Positions 1 to 10,341 of a stretch of 57,490 nucleotides of DNA are shown one piece after another. The position numbers were made by a program, and so were the translations under genes. Position 1 is the stretch's first letter, and the number at the start of each line of letters is the position of its first letter. This DNA comes from Myxococcales bacterium (GTDB taxonomy: Bacteria; Myxococcota_A; Polyangia; Haliangiales; Haliangiaceae): contig CANKMW010000059.1 of the NCBI GenBank assembly GCA_947483555.1, forward strand, positions 1-57,490, read 5' to 3'. Under the pieces are notes generated by a model, which searched no databases, was not told where the DNA came from, and was given only the letters and a program-made list of their open reading frames with translations.

Positions 1-186
1 GACAAGGCCGACAAGGACAAGCGCGACCGCGACGAGAAGGACAAGGCCGACAAGGACAAGCGCGACCGCGACAAGGCCGACAAGGACAAGGCCGACAAGG
101 ACAAGGCCGACAAGGACAAGGCCGACAAGGACAAGGCCGACAAGGACAAGGCCGACAAGGACAAGGCCGACAAGGACAAGGGCAAG
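1..186 (+). repeat. 15-base tandem repeat coding DKADK
   Basis: Tandem units of gacaaggccgacaag, essentially perfect from about base 70 to 180 and less regular before that. It lies in frame within the partial gene, so it is a coding microsatellite rather than a spacer array. Confidence 0.85.
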
Positions 187-189
187 TAG
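1..189 (+). CDS. C-terminal tail of a Lys/Asp-rich repeat protein (5' truncated by window edge)
   Basis: The frame is open from base 1 to the TAG at 187, giving 62 residues made almost only of Asp, Lys and Ala. The unit is DKADK, written by the 15-base unit gacaaggccgacaag, interrupted twice near the left edge by DKRDRD and ending in GK. This is a highly charged, probably helical or disordered tail. The start and any folded domain lie outside the window, so no function can be assigned. The near-identical DNA copies mean copy number could vary by slippage. Confidence 0.75.
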   Translation, partial: DKADKDKRDRDEKDKADKDKRDRDKADKDKADKDKADKDKADKDKADKDKADKDKADKDKGK

Positions 190-385
190 CGACCGATGGC
201 GGATCGAGCAGGCGCCCCTGCGGGGCTTGCTCACTTGCTCAGGACACCAGGAGCGCGCGGCTCCGGGGGCGCGCGGCTCGGGGGCGCGCGGCTGACGCCC
301 AGGTCGAGCGCGACGTCGTGTAAGCCGTGCGTCAGAGCGTCGGTGGCACGTGGCACGCGCGACGTCGGCGTGGCACCACCAGGAC
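190..385. other. Intergenic, GC-rich short repeats
   Basis: No gene seen. Bases about 255-292 carry three close copies of gcgcgcggctc plus gggg, a small tandem repeat. There is no clear promoter for the downstream exported protein. Confidence 0.4.
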
Positions 386-934
386 ATGCGCCGCGCTCTT
401 GGTTCCGCCGCACTCGCGGTTCTGACGGCGATCGTCGCCGTCGCGCCTGCCAGGGCCGAGCGCGACGGTCCGCCGGAGATCGGCGCGGCGCTGTCACGCT
501 ACGTGGCGTCCCCGCGCAACGATCGGACGCTGCGCAAGGAAGTCCGACGCTGGCACCACACGCTGACCAACGGCTGCGTGGCCTACGCGTCGACCGCGCT
601 GCGCCACGTCGGTGTCGACATCGCCGAGCGCGGCAAGCTCGACGGCGACGGCATCTCGCGGCTGACCCGCGGCTTCTCTCGACACCTGGAGGAGAACCTC
701 GGCTGGCGGCGGATCGACGACGCTGGCGCGCTGCGCGCCGGCGACCTGGTGTTCACGACCGACGCACCGTGCTGCCCCGATTACCCCGCCCACGTGGTCG
801 TGTTCCACGGCTGGGTCGACCGCCGCCACCACGTCGCGCGCATCAGCGACAACACCGGTCACCGCAGGTCCCGGCCGCTGTTCCCGAAGCGCGGCGATCT
901 CGACCCCTTTGCCTACGCGCTGCGCGCGCCCTGA
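386..934 (+). CDS. Exported NlpC/CHAP-like Cys-His protein (hypothetical)
   Basis: 182 residues. The ATG at 386 is preferred over an upstream start at 350 because it begins directly with a signal peptide (MRRALG, hydrophobic core, cleavage after APARA at about residue 24). The mature part has a Cys in NGCVAYAS (C64), a GDLVF strand (120-124) and a His in PAHVVVFHGW (H136), followed by ISDNTG (153-158). This Cys, GD-strand, His and polar-residue order is typical of NlpC/P60 or CHAP papain-fold peptidases, which cut peptidoglycan or amide bonds in the periplasm. The fold is inferred from motifs, so a specific substrate cannot be named. A stand-alone gene followed by a lipoprotein on the same strand. 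Confidence 0.65.
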   Translation: MRRALGSAALAVLTAIVAVAPARAERDGPPEIGAALSRYVASPRNDRTLRKEVRRWHHTLTNGCVAYASTALRHVGVDIAERGKLDGDGISRLTRGFSRHLEENLGWRRIDDAGALRAGDLVFTTDAPCCPDYPAHVVVFHGWVDRRHHVARISDNTGHRRSRPLFPKRGDLDPFAYALRAP

Positions 935-990
935 TCGGCGCTGATCGTGGAGATGTGCCTCGGCGTGTTCGGCGTGGTACCCCAGGATCC

Positions 991-2238
991 GTGATCGATC
1001 GAGCGGCTGCGTTCGTCGTCCTCGCCGGGCTGGCCGGCTGCGGTGGTGCTGGACGGCCGGCACCCGCCCCCGCGCCGCCGGCACCCGCGCCGGGCGTCCC
1101 GCTCGTCGACCTGACGGCGCTCGCCCCCGACGCCGACGCCGACGCCGATGCCGACGCCGCGCCCGTCGACCTGGCCACCTCGCTCGGCAACCACCGCGTG
1201 GTGCTCGCGCCGGTCGCCGTGAGCTGGCCCACGGATCGGCGACTGGCGCAGTTCCACGCCATCGGCGGCGGTAGCGGCTGGAGCACCGCGATCGCCGTGT
1301 CCGCCGACGGCTCGACCCCGGTCGGCATGGCCCGGGCGACCGGCGGCTTCGAGGAGGCGGTGCGCTGGCGCGATGGCACGATGTCGCCGCTCGGCACGCT
1401 CGACCTGGCCGGCGACGATCGCTCGACCGCGTGGGCGGTGTCGCGCGACGGCGACACCGTCGTCGGCGAGTCCACCGCGACCGAGACCAGCTCGGTGCCG
1501 GTGGTGTGGCGCGGCGCCGCGGCCCCGGCGGCGCTCACGCTGCCGCCCGGCGTCGATTCGGGGCAGGCCCACGCTGTGTCTCGCGACGGAACCATCATCG
1601 CCGGGTGTGGGACAGGCAACTGCGACCTCGCCCTGCGCTGGCGCGACGACGTGCCAGCGATCGTCGATACCGAGCGGCCGTTCCGCCTGGCGGCACATTC
1701 GATGTCGGAGGACGGCGCGGCGATCGCGGGCACCGTCGGCGACCAACCCGGCGAGGCCATCCGCGTCACCACGCGCGCCGTCGACCGCCGCGGCCCGGGC
1801 TCGGTCGTCGAGGCCATCTCCGACGACGGCACGATCATGGTCGGAAACCTCGGCCCGAAGCCGGTGCTGTGGCGCGGCAAGGCGGTCACGGAGCTCGGCC
1901 TGCTGCCCGGCTACGACGCGTGCTACGCGCGCGCCGTCGCCGCCGACGGCGGTCGCGTGGTCGGCAACTGCACCCGCGCGTCGACCTGGACACCCCGGGC
2001 CAGCGACGACCGCACGCCGCCGCCCGCGGATCCGCACGCCTCGGTTGCCTTCGTCTGGGACCGGCGCACCGGGATGCGCTCGGTGGCCGACGCGCTCGCG
2101 GCCGCCAAGGTCGTGCTGCCCGCGAGCTGGTGGCTCGACGAGGCCTTCGATATCTGCGGCTATGGCGTGACCATCGTCGGCAACGGTCGCAGTCCGTCCA
2201 CCGCCTCCGAGGCGTGGATGGTGATCCTGCCCCGCTGA
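991..2238 (+). CDS. HAF-repeat lipoprotein
   Basis: 415 residues from GTG 991. That start is chosen because it gives a short signal with lipobox LAGC (C17); the frame is open further upstream but without sense. After a Pro/Ala linker and a DADADA tract (residues about 45-55) come repeated units such as AVSADGSTPVGMA, AVSRDGDTVVGES, AVSRDGTIIAG and AVAADGGRVVGNC, each followed by a W-R strand (VRWRDG, VVWRG, VLWRG). These match the HAF family of extracellular repeats, which probably form a beta-propeller. Four Cys occur in the repeats. Surface or periplasmic location; no enzymatic motif seen. Confidence 0.75.
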   Translation: MIDRAAAFVVLAGLAGCGGAGRPAPAPAPPAPAPGVPLVDLTALAPDADADADADAAPVDLATSLGNHRVVLAPVAVSWPTDRRLAQFHAIGGGSGWSTAIAVSADGSTPVGMARATGGFEEAVRWRDGTMSPLGTLDLAGDDRSTAWAVSRDGDTVVGESTATETSSVPVVWRGAAAPAALTLPPGVDSGQAHAVSRDGTIIAGCGTGNCDLALRWRDDVPAIVDTERPFRLAAHSMSEDGAAIAGTVGDQPGEAIRVTTRAVDRRGPGSVVEAISDDGTIMVGNLGPKPVLWRGKAVTELGLLPGYDACYARAVAADGGRVVGNCTRASTWTPRASDDRTPPPADPHASVAFVWDRRTGMRSVADALAAAKVVLPASWWLDEAFDICGYGVTIVGNGRSPSTASEAWMVILPR

Positions 2239-2239
2239 C

Positions 2240-2338
2240 CTACCGCGCCCACGGCGTGTGCGTGTAGATCATCAGCGCGAAGAAGGCGCCGATGGTGATC
2301 ACGAAGAGCGCCACGCAGAGGCGGTCGAGGAGACGCAT
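2240..2338 (-). CDS. Small single-pass membrane peptide, 32 residues
   Basis: Reading the minus strand from ATG (2338-2336) to TAG (2242-2240) gives a charged start MRLLDR, a hydrophobic stretch CVALFVITIGAFFALMIY (residues 8-25) and a short polar end THTPWAR. The positive-inside start, uninterrupted transmembrane helix and compact size suggest a real small membrane protein rather than chance. GGATGGGGG lies immediately upstream as a poor ribosome site. It lies convergent with the HAF lipoprotein, with no overlap. Function unknown. Confidence 0.5.
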   Translation of the reverse strand: MRLLDRLCVALFVITIGAFFALMIYTHTPWAR

Positions 2339-2395
2339 CCCCCATCCGATGCCGATCGCGCCGGTTCGACCCGCGGCAGGTTGTCGCACGCGCGC

Positions 2396-2911
2396 TCACC
2401 CGGCCGGGATGCGACCCATGGGCAGGAACATCGGTTGCGGCTCGGGTCGAACATCGAGCGCACCGGCCTCGACCGGTAGCGCCAGGAAGCCGAAGCGCTC
2501 GTAGAACCGGTTCGCGCCCTGCTTCGCATCCACGACGATACCGATGCAACCGACGTCGCGCGCTTGCCAGTTCGCGAGCGCGCAGGCGTGGCGGAGCAGC
2601 GCCGCACCCACGCCGCGGTTCTGCGCCTCGCGATGGACCGCAAGGCGGGCGATGCGCAGCGCTGGCAACGGGTACGACGGGAATCGCTTGCGCAGGGTCG
2701 AGGGCAGCTCGGACGCGAAGATGGCTGCGCCAGCGACCGTCATGTAGCCGGCCAGGCGCGCTCCGTCGGCGGCGACGTAGGTGGTTCCGATCCCGAGCCG
2801 GAACTGGTTCTGCCCCGCGTAGCGCGCGAAGAAGAGATCGAGCGCGAGATCTCCCGACCGGAACTCGCTCCGATCATCCCGCTCCTCGAGACGCCGCACC
2901 ACCAGCTCCAC
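2396..2911 (-). CDS. GNAT acetyltransferase, TacT-like toxin
   Basis: 171 residues, GTG start. The GNAT fold is visible: the acetyl-CoA loop QNRGVG after the beta strand IARLAVH (residues about 86-103), and the late RFYERFGF motif with the Tyr used as general acid. Size and the start (VVRRL...F.SGD..LD.FF.) are as in TacT/AtaT-type toxins, which acetylate the amino acid on charged tRNA and stop translation. It begins 5 bases after an RHH-type antitoxin gene, the usual antitoxin-first order. Target tRNA cannot be told from sequence. A chromosomal housekeeping GNAT is less likely because of the neighbour. Confidence 0.8.
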   Translation of the reverse strand: MELVVRRLEERDDRSEFRSGDLALDLFFARYAGQNQFRLGIGTTYVAADGARLAGYMTVAGAAIFASELPSTLRKRFPSYPLPALRIARLAVHREAQNRGVGAALLRHACALANWQARDVGCIGIVVDAKQGANRFYERFGFLALPVEAGALDVRPEPQPMFLPMGRIPAG

Positions 2912-2916
2912 GTGAC

Positions 2917-3192
2917 TTACTTCTTGCGCGCGAACAGCGCCTTCATCGCCGGCGTCGGCTCACCAGGATTCTCGATCTGATCGAGCAACCACTCGGCGGT
3001 CTTGCGCGACACCACCAGCGTGGGCGGAACGAAGGCATCGGCGGGAAGCTCGCGAAGCGCTCGCAGGTAGTACGCCAGCGCTTGCTCGACGACGAACTGC
3101 TTCTTGAGCCCGCGGCTCGAGACGTAGGCCTCCAGATCCGCGAGCGTTTCAGCGGAGATCTGGGTCGCGAGCTGCGGTGACGAACGGGCCAC
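2917..3192 (-). CDS. TacA-like antitoxin (ribbon-helix-helix, DUF1778-like)
   Basis: 91 residues, GTG start preceded by AGGAAATA. The N-terminal part (QLATQISAETLADLEAYVSSRG...VVEQALAYYL) has the strand-helix-helix pattern of RHH DNA-binding domains. The C-terminal part, KTAEWLLDQIENPGEPTPAMKALF (shown in pieces: a Trp helix, then NPGEPT, then ALF), matches the toxin-neutralising tail of TacA-type antitoxins. It would bind the adjacent GNAT toxin and repress their common promoter at 3199-3234. The promoter/operator abuts the start codon, so the transcript is almost leaderless. Confidence 0.78.
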   Translation of the reverse strand: MARSSPQLATQISAETLADLEAYVSSRGLKKQFVVEQALAYYLRALRELPADAFVPPTLVVSRKTAEWLLDQIENPGEPTPAMKALFARKK

Positions 3193-3198
3193 TATTTC

Positions 3199-3234
3199 CT
3201 AGCAAATACTAGCTGTCGTGCACCTCGCGGTCAA
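3199..3234 (-). promoter_or_regulatory. Promoter/operator of the TacAT-like pair
   Basis: On the minus strand, TTGACC (3234-3229), a 17-base spacer and TAGTAT (3211-3206) form a good sigma-70 promoter. The predicted start is near 3199, about 7 bases before the GTG. An inverted repeat, CTAG-6 bases-CTAG (3199-3212), overlaps the -10 box and is an obvious autorepression site for the RHH antitoxin. Confidence 0.65.
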
Positions 3235-3256
3235 CCCGCTTCATGCTGGGACTCGT

Positions 3257-4228
3257 TCACGGCCTCACCCGCACGATCGCGCCGAGCACGTGCTCGCCGT
3301 CGACGTCGGTGGCGTCGAGGGCGAGGTACGCCGCGCCGCCGTCGAGGGCGATGCTGTTGGCCCACGCCGGCAACTCGGCGACGATGGCGCCCGGGCCGCC
3401 GCTGCGAGCGACCCGGTGGAGGATGGGGCCGGTGCTCCACCACACGTACGCGGCGTCGACGTCGAGATCGCCCCAGCCGCCGCCGGCGTCGGTGATGGTG
3501 GTCGCGCCCGGCAGCCACTTCGAGGCCCGGCGCACGTCACCGGTCCAGAACCGCTTCCAGTACAGATCGTTGCCGGCGCCGGCCAAGCCGAGCGCGTCCT
3601 CATCCGCCGACATGACGACCTTCGCGCCGCCGCTGCGCGGCACGCGGATGATCTGGTTGGCGCCAGCCAGGACGTGCGCGTCGGCGGCGTAGACGAACCA
3701 GGCGTCGACGACCAGCGTCGAGAAGAAGCTGCCGCTGGCCAGCGTCACCGGCAGCCCACCCCAGCGCGACCGGCGCCGGACGCGGCCGCCGCCGGCACCG
3801 TTGCTCGACCAGTAGACGTAGCTGCGGTCGAGGGCGATGGCGTACAGGTCGCCCTCGCCGGTGGCCAGGGTCTCGACGGCGCCGCCGGCGAGCGGCAGGC
3901 GGCGGACCGCGCCGTCGTCGATGTCGAGCCAGTAGACGTGCTGGGCGTCGACCGCGATACACCATGGCGTCCGGCCCTGGACACCGCGGGCCAGGACCGC
4001 GACCGAGCCGCCGCCCTTGGCCATGCGGACCAGGGTCTGATCGGCGTCGTCGATCCAGTACAGCGAGTTGCGGTCGCTGGTCAGCGACGACGGTGCCGGC
4101 GACCAGGCGAGCACATCGACGGTTGCGGTGGGGCTGACCAGCGCGTGGTGGGCAGCGGCGGGATCGTCGACGGCGCAGGCGGCGCCGGCGATCGCGATGC
4201 AGGAGACCAGGCCAAGAATGCGAGGCAT
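3257..4228 (-). CDS. Beta-propeller lipoprotein
   Basis: 323 residues. ATG at 4228 is chosen because it starts a signal peptide with lipobox AGAAC (C18); the frame continues 15 codons upstream without signal features. The mature protein has repeating strands of the form YWIDDADQTLVRMAKGG, VYWLDIDDGAVRRLPLAGG, VYWSSNGAGG and YWKRFWTGDVRRASK, i.e. about six YW..R.P..GG blades, as in NHL/YWTD-like or PQQ-type propellers of myxobacterial lipoproteins. Binding function unknown. It is followed downstream by the TacAT-like operon on the same strand, which has its own promoter. Confidence 0.75.
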   Translation of the reverse strand: MPRILGLVSCIAIAGAACAVDDPAAAHHALVSPTATVDVLAWSPAPSSLTSDRNSLYWIDDADQTLVRMAKGGGSVAVLARGVQGRTPWCIAVDAQHVYWLDIDDGAVRRLPLAGGAVETLATGEGDLYAIALDRSYVYWSSNGAGGGRVRRRSRWGGLPVTLASGSFFSTLVVDAWFVYAADAHVLAGANQIIRVPRSGGAKVVMSADEDALGLAGAGNDLYWKRFWTGDVRRASKWLPGATTITDAGGGWGDLDVDAAYVWWSTGPILHRVARSGGPGAIVAELPAWANSIALDGGAAYLALDATDVDGEHVLGAIVRVRP

Positions 4229-4262
4229 GGCCACCGGTACAGCACGCGTCGTGCCGGGCCCG

Positions 4263-4282
4263 CCCGCTGTCACGACAGCGGG
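4263..4282. promoter_or_regulatory. Perfect 9-bp inverted repeat upstream of propeller lipoprotein
   Basis: CCCGCTGTC, AC, GACAGCGGG: a 20-base palindrome about 35 bases before the ATG at 4228. No T-run follows, so it could be an operator or a leader hairpin rather than a terminator. Confidence 0.4.
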
Positions 4283-4461
4283 TTGGCGGTGACCACCGCG
4301 GTGGCCGTTGGCGCCCGCCTGCTGGCGCCGGCCAACAGCGGCCGACGCGGCTCCGTGCCCAGCCCGCGGCCGTGCGGATTGATCACATCGTTGCCGCGGT
4401 GTGACCGCCGGCGAGAGTCACACGCCGCCCACAACTTATGGAAATGATCCAAGACCCGGTC

Positions 4462-4505
4462 GTCCTGAGCGATGGCCGAGCGCCAGCGCGGCCGAGTCGA
4501 AGGAC
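4462..4505. repeat. Palindromic repeat family copy (diverged)
   Basis: Starts GTCCTGAGCGATGGCCGAG and ends GGCCGAGTCGAAGGAC: the same ends as the other copies (CCTGAGCG ... CGAGTCGAAGG) with a changed stem. Confidence 0.7.
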
Positions 4506-4523
4506 GCACTCCGTCGAAATGCA

Positions 4524-4559
4524 CCCTTCGACTCGGCCGCTGCGCGGCCTCGCTCAGGG
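4524..4559. repeat. Palindromic repeat family copy (reverse orientation)
   Basis: CCCTTCGACTCGGCCGC, a short loop, then GCGGCCTCGCTCAGGG. Same family as 20234-20314, opposite orientation to the copy at 4462. Confidence 0.75.
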
Positions 4560-4642
4560 CGACCGGATGGTGGACGTGATCGGCTTGACGGCGGTTGTCG
4601 CGATGACTGCCGCCGCAACGAGGATCCTGCGCCGCGGCCGTG

Positions 4643-4670
4643 CGACTCGCCGCTTCGCGGCTCGCTCAGG
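4643..4670. repeat. Partial palindromic repeat next to atpC 3' end
   Basis: CGACTCGCCGCTTCGCGG then CTCGCTCAGG, a GC-rich hairpin 13 bases after the atpC stop. It could serve as the operon terminator. Confidence 0.6.
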
Positions 4671-4682
4671 ATGGTGACCGGA

Positions 4683-5114
4683 TCAGGCGGCGTCGATGCG
4701 GGCCTGCGCCCACGCCACGCGGTTGACCAGGTTCTTCCAGTCGCCGTCGGTGGGCCGGTCGCCCCACTTGCCGAGCTCGGCCTCGGCCTCGCGAAGCTCG
4801 ATCTTGGCCTTGTCGACGTCGACCTCGCCACCGAGCACCGCCTGCTCGACCAGCACCTCGACGGCGCCGGCCGGGTCGACGCGCAGGTATCCCGACGACA
4901 CCGCGTAGCGGACCCGCGCCTTGCCGGCGATGGTGAGCACGCCGGGCTTGAGCGCCGCCAGCAGCGGGATGTGACCGGGCAGGAGCTCGAACATGCCGAG
5001 CTCGCCGGGCGCGGCCAGGCCGTCGGCGGCCTGATGCGCGACCACGCCCCGGGGCGTGACCAGGTTGACGTCGAGCGACGTCGAGTGGCCGCTGAGCAGC
5101 TTGACGTCGGCCAT
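4683..5114 (-). CDS. atpC: F1Fo ATP synthase epsilon subunit
   Basis: 143 residues, usual size. The N-terminal beta-sandwich is clear (NLVTPRGVVAHQAADGLAAPGELGMFELLPGHIPLLAAL..G), including the conserved G.FG-like and LPGH.PLL segment. The C-terminal part (VEVLVEQAVLGGEVD..KA..EL.EAEAEL) is the helical regulatory region that can inhibit hydrolysis. It is the central-stalk subunit of the F1 head. Last gene of the seven-gene atp operon, 2 bases after atpD. Confidence 0.96.
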   Translation of the reverse strand: MADVKLLSGHSTSLDVNLVTPRGVVAHQAADGLAAPGELGMFELLPGHIPLLAALKPGVLTIAGKARVRYAVSSGYLRVDPAGAVEVLVEQAVLGGEVDVDKAKIELREAEAELGKWGDRPTDGDWKNLVNRVAWAQARIDAA

Positions 5115-5116
5115 CG

Positions 5117-6580
<1,464 letters not shown>

Positions 6581-6618
6581 GGTGCGTCTTTCCTTGCTCT
6601 CGTCGTGCGCGCTCGAGC

Positions 6619-7491
6619 TCAGCCCTTGAGCGCCTCGGCGCCGCCGATGATCTCGAGCAGCTCCTTGGTGATCGAGGCCTGACGGGCGCGGTTGTAGTCG
6701 AGCGTCATCTTGGAGATCATCTCGCCGGCGTTGTTGGTCGCGCTCTCCATCGCGCTCATGCGGGCGCCGAACTCACCGGCGATGCTCTCGAGCGCCGCCC
6801 GGTAGAGGCCGATCTGGAGATAGAGCGGGACCAGGCGGGCCAGCAGCTCTTCCTTGCCGGGCTCGTAGCTGTAGTCGGGCCGGCCGGCGCTGGCGCCCGT
6901 GCTGGTGGCCTCGGCCACCACCGGCAAGATCTGCTTGATGACCACCGCCTGCGTGATCGCGCTCTTGAACTCGTTGTAGACCACGAACACGCGGTCGACC
7001 CGCTTCTCGACGAAGTCATCGACGATGCGGTGGGCGGTGTCGCCGGAGATGGCGAGCGCGGTGGCGCCGGTGGCCGCCGGGTCGTAGCTCGTGATGTTGC
7101 CGTTGCGGCGCGCGAAGTACTGGTTGCCCTTGCGGCCGATGAGCCGCAGCGAAACCTCGCTGTCGGCGGGCAGCTCGTTGGCGACGAACGCCTCGACCCG
7201 CTTGACCACGTTGGCGTTGAAGGCGCCGGCCAGACCGCGGTCGCTCGTGAACGCCACGATGGCGGTCCGCTTACCCTTGCGATCCTCGAACAGCGGGTGC
7301 GCGTCGCTGCCGGCGACCTCGGCCAGCTCCGAGACCACCGTCGACAGCGCCGCCGCGTAGGGCCGGGCCGCGATGATCGCGTCCTGGGCCCGGCGCAGCT
7401 TGGCCGCCGCCACCATCTTCATGGCGCGGGTGATCTTGCGGGTGTTCTTGACCGACCCGATGCGCTTGCGGATGGCCTTGAGCGACGGCAT
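6619..7491 (-). CDS. atpG: F1Fo ATP synthase gamma subunit
   Basis: 290 residues. It begins MPSLKAIRKRIGSVKNTRKITRAMKMVAAAKL (given here only as its diagnostic IRKRIGSVKNTRKIT and MKMVAAAKL parts) and ends with AMESATNNAGEMI...YNRARQASIT.EL.EI.GGA, the conserved coiled-coil that forms the rotating shaft. It couples Fo rotation to the alpha/beta head. Located between atpA and atpD, separated by 38 bases from atpD. Confidence 0.97.
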   Translation of the reverse strand: MPSLKAIRKRIGSVKNTRKITRAMKMVAAAKLRRAQDAIIAARPYAAALSTVVSELAEVAGSDAHPLFEDRKGKRTAIVAFTSDRGLAGAFNANVVKRVEAFVANELPADSEVSLRLIGRKGNQYFARRNGNITSYDPAATGATALAISGDTAHRIVDDFVEKRVDRVFVVYNEFKSAITQAVVIKQILPVVAEATSTGASAGRPDYSYEPGKEELLARLVPLYLQIGLYRAALESIAGEFGARMSAMESATNNAGEMISKMTLDYNRARQASITKELLEIIGGAEALKG

Positions 7492-7501
7492 ATCGTGGCT
7501 C

Positions 7502-9037
<1,536 letters not shown>

Positions 9038-9046
9038 GGCGGTTCC

Positions 9047-9586
9047 TTACTTGGAGAGCTGGTCGCGCAGGGCGCGGAGCTGAGTGCGCAGGCTGCCGTC
9101 GTAGACGACGTCGCCGACCTTGGCCACGACGCCGCCGAGCAGCGCCGGATCTTGCTTCTTCTCGACCACCACCTTCTTGCCCGACAGCTTCTCGAGGGTG
9201 ACCGTGATCTGGGCCAGCTGGGCCGGCGTCAGCGCGACCGCCGAGGTGACCTCGGCCGCCACCCGGCCGGCGCGGGCCTCGATCATGGCGTCGATCTCGC
9301 GCGAGATGTCGGGCACCACCGCCAGCCGCTCCTTGTCGAGCAGCAGGTAGCAGAACGTCTTGACCAGCTCGTGGGCCGCGAGCCGGGTCAGCACCGCGTC
9401 GACGACCTTGCGGCGCGTCGCCCGCGGGTGGCTGGTCGCGGCCAGGACGACGGCCAGCTCGGGCGCGGTCTTGTACGCGACGGCGAGGGCGCGCAGGTCG
9501 GCGCCGACCTTGTCGACCACCTTGCGCTCGGTGGCGATCTCGATGAGCGCCTTGGCGTAACGGCGAGCGAGGCTTCCGGCCAGCAT
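9047..9586 (-). CDS. atpH: F1Fo ATP synthase delta subunit
   Basis: 179 residues from MLAGSLARRYAKALIEIA, the typical OSCP/delta start; the frame is open upstream but that part is only a shadow of atpF. Conserved C-terminal VTSAVALTPAQLAQI...L.KLSGKKV.V....DP.LLGGVVAKVGD.VYDGSLRTQL. It links the peripheral stalk to the top of the F1 head. Its ATG overlaps the TGA of the upstream b subunit as TGATG, so translation is coupled. Confidence 0.95.
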   Translation of the reverse strand: MLAGSLARRYAKALIEIATERKVVDKVGADLRALAVAYKTAPELAVVLAATSHPRATRRKVVDAVLTRLAAHELVKTFCYLLLDKERLAVVPDISREIDAMIEARAGRVAAEVTSAVALTPAQLAQITVTLEKLSGKKVVVEKKQDPALLGGVVAKVGDVVYDGSLRTQLRALRDQLSK

Positions 9587-10341
9587 CAAGCGACTCCGTG
9601 GCGGCTGACGTCGGCGACGAAGCTGTCGACGAGCTTGGTGTGGTCGGCCGGGGTGGCCTTGGCGCGCAGGATCTGCTCCGCGGCCTGGGTCGCGGCGACG
9701 GCGATCTCGCGGGTCAGCGCGATGCGGGCGAGCTGGATCTCGGCGGCGATGCGCTGCTCGGCGTCGCGCTGCATGGCGGCGGCCTGGGCGGTGGCGGCGG
9801 CCAGGATGCGCTCCTTCTCGGCGGCCGCGTCGGCGCGCATGTTGTCGAGCAGGGTCTTCATCTCGGCCTCGGCGGCCGACAGCCGCGCCGAGTACTGATC
9901 GAGCTTGGCGGCCGCCGCGTTGCGCAGCTTGGCGGCCTCGTCGAGGGCACCCTTGATCTGGTCGGAGCGCGTCTCGGCCATCTTGCGGGCCGCCGGACCG
10001 CCGTACTTGGCGAGGATGATCAACAGGATGCCGAAGTTGAGGAGCGCGAACGCGAACGGCGGGCTCATCGGCTCTTCGGCCTCGTCCTCGGGGCCCTGGA
10101 CGCCGTCGCCCTTCTTGCCGCCGTAGACGTCCTTCTTGCCGTAGCCGATGTCGAAGAAGTTGAAGTGCTTGGTCGGATCGCCGTGATGGCCGCCAGCGTG
10201 CTCGACCCCGGCCGCACCGCGCTCGCCCTGCTCGGCGAGCGCCGGAGAGCCATGGCGCGCCTCGGCGTTGTCGGCGCGCGCGATCGCCGGCGCCAGCACC
10301 AGCGCGGCACCGAGGAGGAACCACCTCGTCGACGGCGACAT
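9586..10341 (-). CDS. atpF: F1Fo ATP synthase b subunit with exported His-rich N-terminus
   Basis: 251 residues from the ATG at 10341 (a GTG one codon earlier is possible). Instead of starting with its membrane helix, it has a signal-peptide-like start (residues 1-22, ending AIARA), then about 70 residues rich in His, Gly and charge (GGHHGDPTKHFNFFDIGYG, EDEAEE), and only then the membrane helix FAFALLNFGILLIILAKYG (about 96-114). The rest is the long helical stator coil (AARKMAE..SDQIKGAL.EA...). Both ends overlap neighbours as TGATG. Role: peripheral stalk, paired with the b' subunit upstream. Confidence 0.9.
   Translation of the reverse strand: MSPSTRWFLLGAALVLAPAIARADNAEARHGSPALAEQGERGAAGVEHAGGHHGDPTKHFNFFDIGYGKKDVYGGKKGDGVQGPEDEAEEPMSPPFAFALLNFGILLIILAKYGGPAARKMAETRSDQIKGALDEAAKLRNAAAAKLDQYSARLSAAEAEMKTLLDNMRADAAAEKERILAAATAQAAAMQRDAEQRIAAEIQLARIALTREIAVAATQAAEQILRAKATPADHTKLVDSFVADVSRHGVA

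Larger units (their letters stand above)
4229..4682. other. 454-base intergenic region with hairpins and three repeat elements
   Basis: No gene is supported. It holds a perfect 9-base inverted repeat with a 2-base loop (4263-4282, CCCGCTGTC/GACAGCGGG), 35 bases before the propeller lipoprotein. It also holds three copies or halves of the window's palindromic repeat family (4462-4505, 4524-4559, 4643-4670). The copy nearest atpC lies just after its stop codon and may terminate the atp transcript. Confidence 0.6.

Noticed and set aside
1..186. CRISPR array
   Set aside because: Repeats are contiguous, 15 bases long, in frame and without spacers.
9047..10324. A b-delta fusion protein in one frame
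   Set aside because: The upstream part of the frame is out of phase with the real atpF frame; delta starts at 9586 with TGATG overlap, and both genes have normal lengths.
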